47,436 bases of DNA, taken from NCBI GenBank assembly GCA_900756035.1, contig CAAEIR010000034.1, forward strand, positions 1 to 47,436. Reading direction: 5' to 3'. Of the stretch, positions 15,419-25,576 are shown one piece after another. Below the pieces are notes generated by a model that did not search any database, was not told the origin of the DNA, and worked only from the letters and a program-made list of their open reading frames with translations. Every line of letters begins with the position of its first letter. The first letter of the stretch is position 1. Position numbers and translations under genes: made by a program. The DNA comes from an uncultured Anaerostipes sp. GTDB taxonomy: Bacteria > Bacillota > Clostridia > Lachnospirales > Lachnospiraceae.

Positions 15419-18286
15419 ATGATTAATGAATTATTTTCTTTTCAAAAACAAGCAGTTAAAGAAATGCGATTAAAAATAGCATTAGCATTAAATAATTATA
15501 GATTGTTAAAAATTCCGCAAGTTGTGTCGCTTCAAGCCCCAACAGGGTCGGGAAAAACAATTATTATGTCTGCACTTATTGAAGATATATATTATGGGTC
15601 TGATACTTTTACAGAGCAACCAGAAGCTGTTTTTGTATGGCTTTCAGATTCCCCGCAATTAAATGAACAATCAAAGCAAAAGATCGAGCTCAAGGCGGAT
15701 AAAATTAATTTGTCACAATGTGTCGTGATTACTGATGATGATTTTGATAGAGAAGTTCTTGAGGATGGCCATATTTATTTTTTAAATACACAAAAACTTG
15801 GGAAAAATGGTAATTTGAACAGCCATTCAGACAGTAGAAAATATACGATATGGGAAACAATTGAAAATACCATAAAATCTAAATCGGATCGTTTGTATTT
15901 TATAATAGATGAAGCACATCGTGGTATGCAAGGAAGAGCAGCAGGTGTTGCAACAACTATCATGCAACGATTTATTAAGGGAAGTCCTCAGCATAAATTG
16001 TCACCGGTTCCTGTTATTATAGGGATGAGTGCGACCGCTGCACGTTTTAATGCGCTTGTTGGAGATACAAGTTCTACTTTGCAGAAGGTAATTGTGTTTC
16101 CAGCTCAAGTACGTCAATCAGGCCTTTTGAAGGATCGTATTGTGATTACATATCCAGATGATCCGACAAAACATAATGACATGGCTGTATTACAGGCGGC
16201 TACAGATGAGTGGCAGGATAAGTGCAAGCACTGGTACCAGTATACTTATGAGCAGCATTATACAAACGTAAATCCAGTGTTTGTTATTCAGGTAACAGCG
16301 GGATCGGGAAAGAAAGTTTCTGATACAGATTTAGATGATGTAATTGCAAAAATTGAAGAACGTGTAGGTGAATCATTTAAAGAACATGAAGTGGTACATA
16401 CTTTTGGCTCGACGGGAACACTAACAATTCATGGATTAAATGTTCCACATATAGAGCCATCTGCAATTGCAGATGATCGAAGAATTAAAGTTGTTCTTTT
16501 TAAGGAAAATCTGTCAACAGGATGGGATTGCCCTCGTGCTGAAACAATGATGTCCTTTAGACGTGCAGAAGATGCAACGTATGTTGCTCAGTTGTTAGGA
16601 CGTATGGTTAGGACACCTTTACAGTGTCATGTATTGGTAGATGATTCATTGAATGATGTTCGCTTATTTTTACCATATTTTAATCGCGGAACTGTTCAAA
16701 AAGTCATTGATGAATTACAAGCAGCAGAAGGCGGCGAAATTCCAACTGTTGTAGATGGAGAATCATTGGAAGAACAAACATATGATACATGGTCTGTACA
16801 TACTAAGAAAAAAATACAACAGCAAACACCTGGACAGATGACGTTATTGGATTATTTTAATGATCCTCAATTTGTTTTACAGGGAAATAATTCTACCAAA
16901 AATGGAGATAACACCGTAAATACGGATTCGAAGAAAATTGATAATAAGCCAGAAAGTATAACTGGACTTAGTTCTCAGTCAACTACACAGGAAGCTACTG
17001 GAGAAGAACAAAAACCAATTGGTTTTAAGACTCCAGTAAATGAAACACAAAATGAAGCTCCCGAGCAAAAGAATGGATTTGAAAAATCAAATGAGGCCAA
17101 TGTTCAGCAAACGGTATTTTTTCCTGAAATTGATAGAGAGGGTATTACAAAATTTATCAATGAACAAGGTTTTTTAACTTATATGGTTCGCCAAGTTAAG
17201 ATTAACAGTTACTTAAAATCTTTACTCAGTCTTGCAGGATTACTTACACAGTTTAATATCTGCATTACTGCAGTTGATGATGTTAAAAATGATGTTGCAG
17301 AACTGATTCGAAAATATGTAAAGAATTTACATAAAAATGGAAATTATGAAGAATTAGCTAAACAGGTTATGGAAATGAAACTTTCCATTCAGATTTTTGA
17401 TGTGTTTGGAGAAGAACTTCAGCAAAATAATTTGTTTGACTATTTTACTACGTCAGAAACAGATTTGGATCGACAGCTGAGAGCTGCAGATGCCAAAATG
17501 GGTGGTTGCGGATTTCCTTTAGCATATGGGCGTAAATACTATGATTTTGATAATCCAAATGCTTTTAAAGTGGATTGTATTCTGTTCGCGTTTGATACTG
17601 AGTGTATTAATCAATTAAATGATTACGCTGAAAAGAAATTTCATGAGTTGAATGATGATTATCGAAAATATGTGGTATCAAAATCAGAAAAATGTAGAAA
17701 ACAGTACAGTGACATTGTAGCGGACAGTGATATTGTCAGTAAGCATAACTTTACATTACCAGAAACAATTAGTGCAAAAGTTGAGCAGGGTGGGACGGTA
17801 TTCCATGATCATCTGTTTGCAAATGAAGAAGGTGCTGCGAAGATTAAATTGAATAGTTGGGAAGCAGCTGTTCTTGCAGAGGAACAGAAGCGAGTAGACT
17901 ATGTATGCTGGCTTCGCAATCCACCACGTCAGTCTTGGTCATTAAGGGTGCATTATGAAATGGATGGTATGAACAAGGAAATGTTCCCGGATTTCATAGT
18001 TGTTCGAAGGGATAAAGAACTCGGTTATGTTCTGGATATTTTAGAACCGCATAGTCCGGATTTTAAAGATAATCTTGGTAAAGCGAAAGGTCTTGCAAAA
18101 TATGCTGAGAATGAACCAAGAATCGGAAGAATACAGCTTATTCGAATTGGGAAAGATGCTGCAGGAAATAATAGGTTTAAACGATTAGATTTAGCAAAAG
18201 GAAAAATCAGAAATAAGGTTCTTGTAGCAATTAACAACGATGAGTTAGATCATATTTTTGAGACAGACGGAATGTTTGAAGATTAA
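15419..18286 (+). CDS. res: Type III-like restriction subunit: DEAD/DEAH helicase with C-terminal nuclease-like domain (Res)
   Basis: A 955-aa superfamily 2 helicase. Walker A APTGSGKT is near residue 40, the DEAH box IIDEAHRG near 162 and motif VI QLLGRMVR near 390. A polar low-complexity linker (about 485-570, rich in N, S, T, E and Q) separates it from a C-terminal half. The end carries FPDFIV then YVLDILEPHSPDF (about 858-884), which fits a PD-(D/E)xK fold except that the lysine position holds His or Pro. It is coupled to mod and is expected to translocate along or cut DNA lacking the Mod mark. Type III Res is the best call, but nuclease activity needs care because of the altered motif. 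Confidence 0.82.
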   Translation: MINELFSFQKQAVKEMRLKIALALNNYRLLKIPQVVSLQAPTGSGKTIIMSALIEDIYYGSDTFTEQPEAVFVWLSDSPQLNEQSKQKIELKADKINLSQCVVITDDDFDREVLEDGHIYFLNTQKLGKNGNLNSHSDSRKYTIWETIENTIKSKSDRLYFIIDEAHRGMQGRAAGVATTIMQRFIKGSPQHKLSPVPVIIGMSATAARFNALVGDTSSTLQKVIVFPAQVRQSGLLKDRIVITYPDDPTKHNDMAVLQAATDEWQDKCKHWYQYTYEQHYTNVNPVFVIQVTAGSGKKVSDTDLDDVIAKIEERVGESFKEHEVVHTFGSTGTLTIHGLNVPHIEPSAIADDRRIKVVLFKENLSTGWDCPRAETMMSFRRAEDATYVAQLLGRMVRTPLQCHVLVDDSLNDVRLFLPYFNRGTVQKVIDELQAAEGGEIPTVVDGESLEEQTYDTWSVHTKKKIQQQTPGQMTLLDYFNDPQFVLQGNNSTKNGDNTVNTDSKKIDNKPESITGLSSQSTTQEATGEEQKPIGFKTPVNETQNEAPEQKNGFEKSNEANVQQTVFFPEIDREGITKFINEQGFLTYMVRQVKINSYLKSLLSLAGLLTQFNICITAVDDVKNDVAELIRKYVKNLHKNGNYEELAKQVMEMKLSIQIFDVFGEELQQNNLFDYFTTSETDLDRQLRAADAKMGGCGFPLAYGRKYYDFDNPNAFKVDCILFAFDTECINQLNDYAEKKFHELNDDYRKYVVSKSEKCRKQYSDIVADSDIVSKHNFTLPETISAKVEQGGTVFHDHLFANEEGAAKIKLNSWEAAVLAEEQKRVDYVCWLRNPPRQSWSLRVHYEMDGMNKEMFPDFIVVRRDKELGYVLDILEPHSPDFKDNLGKAKGLAKYAENEPRIGRIQLIRIGKDAAGNNRFKRLDLAKGKIRNKVLVAINNDELDHIFETDGMFED

Positions 18287-18314
18287 TATTTAACTAGGAA
18301 AGGCAGAAAGTTTC

Positions 18315-19595
18315 ATGAGACAAAACAAAGAGAATAGTAGAATATATAATTTTATAGATTTGTTTGCGGGAGCTGGTGGCCTTTCAGAAGGGTTTATCCA
18401 GGCAGGATTTTCCCCTATCGCACATGTAGAAATGAATTCTTATGCTGCGAAAACATTAGAAACACGAACGGCATACTATTATCTAAAAGAGACAAATCAA
18501 CTCAATGTGTATCGTGATTATATGCGAGGAAAGATTTCGAGAGATGAATTCTTGAAGCATATTCCGGAAAATCAGCTCAAATCAGTTTTCTGTGAAACAA
18601 TGTCGGATGAAACCTTACCGACATTGTTTGAAAGTATTGATGCTATTCTTGAAGAAAAAGGAATTAGTAAAATCGATGTCATTATTGGAGGTCCTCCTTG
18701 TCAAGCATATTCCTTAGTTGGAAGGGCACAAAGTAGTCATATGGAAACTCCGATGGCACAGGATCCACGAAACGAATTATATAAATTGTATGCTGATTTT
18801 CTAAAGAAGTATCAACCACAAATGTTTGTGTTTGAAAACGTTATGGGTATAATTTCCGCAAATGGTGGAACAACGTGGGAAAATGTGAAAACACGTTTAC
18901 GAGATGTCGGTTATGAGATTGAATGTCGCGAACAGAATTCAAAGAATTTTGGTGTGTTGCAAAATCGAAGACGAATGATTATTGTAGGTTGGCTCAAAGA
19001 TAGTGGTATGAGGTATCCGGAATTTGAGAAAAAAGAAACGTCAGCGATTGTAAATGATTTGTTGTGGGATTTGCCAAAGTTGTTACCGGGAGACCATTCG
19101 GAAGCATATGTCACTGAAAAGTATAGTGATTATCTTCGAGATAACGGTCTTAGAACAGATGAAGATGTTTTGACACATCATATTTCCAGACCAAACAAGG
19201 AAAGAGATATAGAGATTTACATTCGTACGATTGAAATGTGGAATAATGGGCATAAGCGTTTAAATTATAATGACTTGCCAGACGAACTTAAAACGCATCG
19301 AAATAGAAAGGCCTTTTTAGATCGTTTTAAAGTAGTCGAAGGGGATGAATCTTGCTGTCATACTATGCTTGCACATATATCAAAGGATGGACATTATTTT
19401 ATTCATCCGGATATCGAACAGCATCGATCAATTACAGTTCGTGAAGCAGCTCGTATCCAGTCGTTCCCGGATAATTACTTTTTTGAAGGACCAAGAACAG
19501 CACAGTTTGTTCAAATAGGAAATGCAGTGCCGCCGTTGATGGCAAAAGGAATTGCGGAGGGGATTGCGATTGAACTTGATTTAGGAGAAAAATAA
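18315..19595 (+). CDS. DNA cytosine-5 methyltransferase (DrmMII-like)
   Basis: A 426-aa C5-cytosine methyltransferase with motif I DLFAGAGGLSEGF (residue 15), motif IV GGPPCQAYSL with the catalytic Cys (about 129), motif VI FENVMG (about 173), motif VIII QNRRRMIIVG (about 216), and motifs IX-X (REAARIQSFPDNY, QIGNAVPP) near the end. All key residues are present. Its stop overlaps the ATG of the SNF2 helicase, so the two are coupled. A C5 methyltransferase next to drmABC is the class 2 DISARM pattern. It would mark self DNA for the downstream genes. Confidence 0.92.
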   Translation: MRQNKENSRIYNFIDLFAGAGGLSEGFIQAGFSPIAHVEMNSYAAKTLETRTAYYYLKETNQLNVYRDYMRGKISRDEFLKHIPENQLKSVFCETMSDETLPTLFESIDAILEEKGISKIDVIIGGPPCQAYSLVGRAQSSHMETPMAQDPRNELYKLYADFLKKYQPQMFVFENVMGIISANGGTTWENVKTRLRDVGYEIECREQNSKNFGVLQNRRRMIIVGWLKDSGMRYPEFEKKETSAIVNDLLWDLPKLLPGDHSEAYVTEKYSDYLRDNGLRTDEDVLTHHISRPNKERDIEIYIRTIEMWNNGHKRLNYNDLPDELKTHRNRKAFLDRFKVVEGDESCCHTMLAHISKDGHYFIHPDIEQHRSITVREAARIQSFPDNYFFEGPRTAQFVQIGNAVPPLMAKGIAEGIAIELDLGEK

Positions 19596-22213
19596 TGGAA
19601 CAAAATCTTCTACTTGAACAATATGGACGATACAAAAAACAACATTTAGAAGAGTCTCCTTTTAAGTGTTTACTTAATGCGGATATTGAATTAAATCCAC
19701 ATCAGATTAATGCGTTTTGTGCAGCAATACAAGCACTTAAAACGGGTGGAATTATTTTGGCCGATGAAGTAGGTCTAGGTAAGACTATTGAGGCAGGATT
19801 AGTTCTTAATTATGTATTATCTTCAGGAATTAAAAAAGTTCTTATTTCACTTCCGGCGACGTTGCGTAAACAATGGGAGATTGAACTTCAAGAAAAGTTT
19901 AATATTGAATCAACTATTTTAGACAGAAACGCTGTTAATAGGGATTCCTTGGAAATAAAAAAATGGTTAGAGGATGATAAGAAGATTAGTATTGTTCTGA
20001 CGTCATATGATTATTCATCTAAATTGTTAAAACGCTTTCCGAATGTAAAATGGGATATGTTGATTATCGATGAAGCACATAATCTAAGAAATGTTTTTCA
20101 TGGAACAAAACGTGCGAAAAATCTATATGATAGAACAAAAGGAATACCTAAAATCCTGTTAACAGCGACTCCTCTGCAAAACTCACTTTCGGATTTACAT
20201 GGGTTAGTGTCTTTTATTGATCCAAGAATTTTTGGTTCTGAAAAAGCATTTAATAGAAGATTCGTAGAATGTGGAGATTATGATGAATTAAAAAAGGAAC
20301 TCATGCCCGTTCTTTATAGAACGCTTCGTAGAGATGTTGGAAAATACATGGCGTTTAGTAAAAGAAAATGCATTACTGTGGATTTCCATCTAAGTATGGA
20401 AGAGAGTTCATTATACGACGAGGTTAATGCATTTCTGAAAAGAGAACCTTTGTATTCTATTCCAAACTCGAATAAAGGACTCGTCATATTGGTTATTCGT
20501 AAATTATTAGCTTCATCAAGTTTTGCATTAATAGAAACATTTGAAATACTGATGAATCGTTTGGAAAAGTTGCATGAAGGAACAAGATCTGCAAAAGCAC
20601 AAGAAGGTTTTGATTTGTTCTGGGACTTTGTAGAGGATGAGATTGAAGAAATTGACTTTGAAGAAGTTGATGATGATGACACTATCATAAAAAAACAGGC
20701 CATTCAAGAGGAAATGAACATAGTTCAAAGAATCATTGACCTTGCGAAGGCAATTCAATTAAACGCAAAGATTACAGCTTTGAATACTGCGCTTAATACT
20801 GCATTTGATCAGCAGAAGAAAGATGATATCAATCAAAAAGCAGTTGTATTCACTGAATCGAAAAGAACACAAAAATATATTGCTAATGAACTCAGAAAAA
20901 ATGGGTATGGTGAAGAAGATATTTTACTGTTCAATGGAGATTTTGATGATGCTATGACAAAAGAAATATACAGAGCATGGCAGGTCAAAAATTATGGAAA
21001 GATTAATTATGGACGTAGCGTAGAGTATAAACATGCAATTGTAGATTATTTTAAAAATAATGCAAAAATTTTAATCGTAACAGACGCAGGTTCTGAAGGT
21101 TTAAACTTACAGTTTTGTAATACCATAATTAATTATGATCTTCCATGGAATCCGCAAAAAATTGAACAGCGAATCGGTCGTTGCCATCGTTATGGTCAGA
21201 AGCATGATGTTGTGGCAATTAATCTTTTGAATACGGATAATGAAGCAGATAGGCGTGTATATGAGATTCTTTCCAGAAAGTTTGAGCTGTTTGAAGGGGT
21301 ATTTGGTGCGTCAGATGTTGCGTTGGGTGCATTGGAATCTGGTTCTAGCTTTGAAAAGACAATTCTGGATATTTATCAGAGTTGCGGGTCTGTTGCTGAA
21401 ATAGATAAAGCATTTGATAAGTTAGACAAGCAATTGGATACAAAATTAAATAAACAAGCTGCAGCCTTACGATCAATATTATTAACTGAAAGTAGAACTG
21501 CAAAAGGAGCTGCGCTTGAACGGACGAAAAGGGATATTGAACAATATCTCCACGATGTTGAGTACTGGAATAACATTGCTGATGCAGACGTGGAAAAGAA
21601 GCTGCAATATTGGAAAATCGACAATTGGGGAGAAGAAACTTTTGGCTCACATGGAACTTTGTTTCTTGGAGCATTTCTTGATAATTCTTCGTTACTTTTT
21701 CCAGTATTACTGCTGTGTGATGAAAATGGAGAATACATAGATTTTACAGAATCAGATATTGTTCAAGCATTGGAAAACGCAGATGATTCAGATGTTAAAT
21801 ATTTTAAACCGACAGATGAAGAAATTGTGAAATTTCAAGAGATATATAATCGATTGATCGAAGAGGTTTTTGACCAACATAAAAAATCAATTACACCGAT
21901 TATAAAATATAACAAGAAAAAAATAGAGAATTGGGTTGAAGTACAAACAGAACAATTACATGTTCAGTTGGGAGAGGCAAAAAAGGCGGTTGAAGACTTG
22001 ATTTTCCAAGAATTGATGGCGACTGATTCTTTAGAGAAGAAAGATATTCGTAAGAAAATTCTGGAGAAAAAGAAGCAATCGGAAAAATTACAAAGAGAAT
22101 TACCAAAACGTATTTCTGAGATTCAAAAGGAAGCGGAGACAGAAATTGAATGCTTTAATAAAGAACAAGAAATACATCCTATTTTAAAGATTGACATTGT
22201 ACTAAAGTTTTAA
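19595..22213 (+). CDS. drmD: SNF2-family helicase (DrmD-like)
   Basis: An 872-aa SNF2/RapA-like translocase. Walker A DEVGLGKTIEAG is near residue 55, the DEAH box IIDEAHNLRN near 157, LTATPLQN near 188, and motif VI QRIGRCHRYGQ near 525. The C-terminal 120 residues are charged and helical, probably coiled coil. An SNF2 helicase before drmABC is the class 1 DISARM arrangement, where it is named drmD. It is coupled to the cytosine methyltransferase upstream and lies 13 bp before drmA. The SNF2 identity is certain; the DrmD name rests on context. Confidence 0.82.
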   Translation: MEQNLLLEQYGRYKKQHLEESPFKCLLNADIELNPHQINAFCAAIQALKTGGIILADEVGLGKTIEAGLVLNYVLSSGIKKVLISLPATLRKQWEIELQEKFNIESTILDRNAVNRDSLEIKKWLEDDKKISIVLTSYDYSSKLLKRFPNVKWDMLIIDEAHNLRNVFHGTKRAKNLYDRTKGIPKILLTATPLQNSLSDLHGLVSFIDPRIFGSEKAFNRRFVECGDYDELKKELMPVLYRTLRRDVGKYMAFSKRKCITVDFHLSMEESSLYDEVNAFLKREPLYSIPNSNKGLVILVIRKLLASSSFALIETFEILMNRLEKLHEGTRSAKAQEGFDLFWDFVEDEIEEIDFEEVDDDDTIIKKQAIQEEMNIVQRIIDLAKAIQLNAKITALNTALNTAFDQQKKDDINQKAVVFTESKRTQKYIANELRKNGYGEEDILLFNGDFDDAMTKEIYRAWQVKNYGKINYGRSVEYKHAIVDYFKNNAKILIVTDAGSEGLNLQFCNTIINYDLPWNPQKIEQRIGRCHRYGQKHDVVAINLLNTDNEADRRVYEILSRKFELFEGVFGASDVALGALESGSSFEKTILDIYQSCGSVAEIDKAFDKLDKQLDTKLNKQAAALRSILLTESRTAKGAALERTKRDIEQYLHDVEYWNNIADADVEKKLQYWKIDNWGEETFGSHGTLFLGAFLDNSSLLFPVLLLCDENGEYIDFTESDIVQALENADDSDVKYFKPTDEEIVKFQEIYNRLIEEVFDQHKKSITPIIKYNKKKIENWVEVQTEQLHVQLGEAKKAVEDLIFQELMATDSLEKKDIRKKILEKKKQSEKLQRELPKRISEIQKEAETEIECFNKEQEIHPILKIDIVLKF

Positions 22214-22226
22214 TAGGAGGCACAAA

Positions 22227-25200
22227 ATGGCTGATAGATTTAAGTATGCAGAAGTGCGTCAAAAAGTCATCAAAATGTTAAAAACAGATCTTTTAGGACC
22301 AATGGATCCAAATGAGATTCTGGATGAAAATCCTCGCCATGCATACCTTGTTGGCATGTTAGCTCCGCAGTCTGAAATTAATGAGAGCGGAGACAATGAA
22401 CAAGAAGTTGAAGGCGATATGTCATATGAGGGAGATGCAGATTATACTTCAGGAGAAGATGATGATAACGAACCTATAGCAGCAAATCGTTTTAAAACAC
22501 CATCTTCAATCGGAATTAGTTTTTACATGGAATCATCGACACAGATGTTAAATCTAGATGTTTCATGGGGCGATTATACGAAATCTAAAGATAAAAAAGT
22601 AAATAAAGAAGGTAAAGAAATATCGATTAATACATATATGCGTCATCCACAAAAGGAGACAGTTGAAATTGATTTATTTTCGTTTGGTAAAAGCAAAGAT
22701 TTTCCATTGGTTTGTGATTCTAATGTGTATTTACACATTTCGAAAATTTCTCTTAAACAAGGATATTCTTTGATTACAGCCTATGTGATTAACAAACGTA
22801 AAAATCCTGATAGTGACGTTGAGGGATTAATGTTCCAAGTGCATTTAAAAGCTTATTCTAAGGATAAGTCTGCAATTTTTGTTGCAGAACATATATGTAG
22901 AGAGATTTTGGCTGTTGATGAGTTTTATTTTGCACAGAGACCGATATTAGGAAGAGGAAGAGGTTGTGCAGCAACATGGACTGCAAATAAGGAAGGACGA
23001 GCAACTGAAATTGAATCTACATTTATTCCAGAGTATGAATTTCCTGGAGTAAGTGCAGCATTAGAAGGTTTTGACCCATTTTATTTCTCAATGCGAACAT
23101 TGTCAGTCGCAAAGAAGAAAGATGATATTATCGACAGATTGAACGTATTAGCAGATTCATATGAAACATGGATAAAAGAAAAGCTAATTGATGATGATAA
23201 AATGTCTGATGTCGGTTTTAAAACTAAAATTGGGGATGGAATCATCGAAAAATGTAATGAGGCTCTGAGTAGAATACGAGAAGGCATTAATTTGCTAGAA
23301 ACAGATGAAATCGCTTTTGATGCATTTTGTTTTATGAACAGAGCAATGATTTTACAAAGAAATATTATGAATTACTCGAAAAAGCACGGTGCTGGAATAG
23401 AGTGTAATTTTAAAGATTTTGTTGATCCACGAGATCCGAAAAATAACTTTGGGTGGAGGCCGTTCCAGATTGCATTTATATTAATGAATTTGAATGCTAT
23501 TGTTGATCCAGAGCATTTGGATCGAGAAATCGTTGATTTACTGTATTTCCCAACAGGTGGTGGTAAAACAGAAGCGTATCTGGGACTTATGGCTTTTGTT
23601 ATTGCTAATCGTAGATTGCGTGCGATCGATGACGATGAATACAATCGTGACGGTGGAGTGACAGCGATTTTAAGATATACATTACGTCTTCTCACTACCC
23701 AACAAAGAGATCGTATTACCAAAATGGTGCTTGCAGCAGAAATGATTCGAACAAGAGAGGTTTCAAAGTATGGTAAGGAGCCGATAAGTATTGGTTTTTG
23801 GGTTGGAGGCGGAGTAACACCAAACAATTTCGAAGAGTTGAGAGAAGATCCGGAAGATCCTGAGAAAACGAGAAATGCTAGACGCAAGAAGAATTTGATT
23901 TACAAACAGTTATTAACATGTCCGTTTTGTGGGAAGCCACTTACAGAAGACGAATTCTACATTGATATTAATACTAAATCTGTTGATATATATTGTGCAG
24001 ATAAAACTTGTATGTTCTACAAATATAAACCGGGAGAAAAAATGAAAATCCCAGTATATTTGGTGGATGAAGAGATTTACGCAAAATGTCCGACAATTAT
24101 TTTATCAACTGTAGATAAGTTTGCCAGACTTCCTTGGGATGTTGAAACAAATACTCTTTTTGGAAGAGTTGATAGAGTATGTAGTCGTGATGGGTATGTG
24201 GCGATCGGAGCGACACATTCCAAACATAGAAAAACGGAAGAACTTCCGGCGTCTACATTAACATCAATCAAGCCGTTTTTACCTCCAGAATTGATAATAC
24301 AAGATGAGTTGCACCTTATTACTGGTCCGTTGGGAACTGTATATGGTGCATATGAAACAATTATTGAAGATTTGTGTACTTATTATGTCGGTACGAAAAA
24401 AATAAAGCCTAAATATGTGGTATCAACGGCTACTATTAAAAATGCTTCAGAGCAAACAAGATGTTTATATGCAAGAAAGAATACCGCGCAATTCCCGCCA
24501 AATGGATTTGAAATAGGTGACAGTTTTTATATCAGAGAAATTCCAATTTCACAAGATCCATTTAGAAAATATGTTGGCGTGTGTGCTCCAGGACAGTCTG
24601 TTAAGACAGCATTATTAAGAATATATTCAATACTATTACAAGAAGCTTATATCCTTTCACTTGATGAAGAGTGTATGGATTATATTGATCCATATTATAG
24701 TCTTGTTGGATACTATAACAGTATTCGAGAACTGGGCGGTGCAGTAAGATTGCTTCAAGATGACATTCCTGACAGAATACAGCGAATTAAGAAAAAATAT
24801 AACATGGAGAAACAACGTTTCCTGAATCATAAAGTTGAAATTACTTCACGTATGTCATCTTATGATATTCCGAAAAAATTAAACCAGTTGGAAATAACTT
24901 GCAAGTCGAAAGACTGCTTAGATACAGCAATTGCGACTAATATGATTGCTGTGGGTATGGATGTTGATAGACTTGGTCTTATGGTTGTTACTGGACAACC
25001 TAAACAAAATTCAGAGTATATTCAGGCAACCAGCCGTATAGGACGTACGTTTCCAGGATTAGTAGTAACATTGTACAATCCTTATAGACCGCGTGATTTA
25101 TCTCATTATGAGAATTTCACTGGTTACCATTCTCAGTTATATCGATTTGTAGAAGGAACTACAGCAACACCATTTTCTGCAAGAGCAAGAGACAGAGTTA

Positions 25201-25571
25201 TGCATGCTTTAATTATTTCTGCTATACGTCTTCGTTATCCAGAAATGGCTACAAATGAAGGCGCTGCCGCAATAGGAACTCTTACGCAGGAACAAATCAG
25301 GGAAATAAAGAGTCTTATTTTAGAAAGATTAAATATTATTAAGCCATCTGTAAAAGCAGATACAGAAAATGAGATTGATGCATTTATTAACAACTGGAAA
25401 TTGTTAGATTCACAGCCAAAAGGACTAAGATACTATGTGTTTAAGACAGACAAATATAATCGTTTAATGAACACGTATGGTGAAGTATGTACAGAGAAAG
25501 AAAAGGCTACTTTACGTTCTATGCGAGAGGTTGAAAGTGCGGCAAATATGTATTATTTCACGGAGGATTAA
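22227..25571 (+). CDS. drmA: DISARM helicase DrmA
   Basis: A 1114-aa superfamily 2 helicase. The ATPase core has FPTGGGKTEAYLG (about residue 440), the Walker B variant QDELHLITGPLG (about 691), VSTATI (about 731) and the motif VI region ATSRIGRT (about 934). A zinc-ribbon insertion lies between (CPFCGKPL then CADKTC, about 566-595). The N-terminal 400 residues are a non-catalytic extension. The DELHL box with a DUF1998 neighbour is typical of DrmA. With DrmB it forms the DISARM core complex that engages unmethylated or free-ended phage DNA. Confidence 0.88.
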   Translation: MADRFKYAEVRQKVIKMLKTDLLGPMDPNEILDENPRHAYLVGMLAPQSEINESGDNEQEVEGDMSYEGDADYTSGEDDDNEPIAANRFKTPSSIGISFYMESSTQMLNLDVSWGDYTKSKDKKVNKEGKEISINTYMRHPQKETVEIDLFSFGKSKDFPLVCDSNVYLHISKISLKQGYSLITAYVINKRKNPDSDVEGLMFQVHLKAYSKDKSAIFVAEHICREILAVDEFYFAQRPILGRGRGCAATWTANKEGRATEIESTFIPEYEFPGVSAALEGFDPFYFSMRTLSVAKKKDDIIDRLNVLADSYETWIKEKLIDDDKMSDVGFKTKIGDGIIEKCNEALSRIREGINLLETDEIAFDAFCFMNRAMILQRNIMNYSKKHGAGIECNFKDFVDPRDPKNNFGWRPFQIAFILMNLNAIVDPEHLDREIVDLLYFPTGGGKTEAYLGLMAFVIANRRLRAIDDDEYNRDGGVTAILRYTLRLLTTQQRDRITKMVLAAEMIRTREVSKYGKEPISIGFWVGGGVTPNNFEELREDPEDPEKTRNARRKKNLIYKQLLTCPFCGKPLTEDEFYIDINTKSVDIYCADKTCMFYKYKPGEKMKIPVYLVDEEIYAKCPTIILSTVDKFARLPWDVETNTLFGRVDRVCSRDGYVAIGATHSKHRKTEELPASTLTSIKPFLPPELIIQDELHLITGPLGTVYGAYETIIEDLCTYYVGTKKIKPKYVVSTATIKNASEQTRCLYARKNTAQFPPNGFEIGDSFYIREIPISQDPFRKYVGVCAPGQSVKTALLRIYSILLQEAYILSLDEECMDYIDPYYSLVGYYNSIRELGGAVRLLQDDIPDRIQRIKKKYNMEKQRFLNHKVEITSRMSSYDIPKKLNQLEITCKSKDCLDTAIATNMIAVGMDVDRLGLMVVTGQPKQNSEYIQATSRIGRTFPGLVVTLYNPYRPRDLSHYENFTGYHSQLYRFVEGTTATPFSARARDRVMHALIISAIRLRYPEMATNEGAAAIGTLTQEQIREIKSLILERLNIIKPSVKADTENEIDAFINNWKLLDSQPKGLRYYVFKTDKYNRLMNTYGEVCTEKEKATLRSMREVESAANMYYFTED

Positions 25572-25576
25572 AGCCT

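Noticed and set aside
13317..18286. BREX or phosphorothioation system
   Set aside because: No PglZ, BrxC, PglX or Dnd genes are present; the methylase and helicase fit type III restriction-modification.
23372..23887. Reverse-strand open frame of 171 codons inside drmA
   Set aside because: It is antisense to the helicase Walker A region, low in sense and without a ribosome site.
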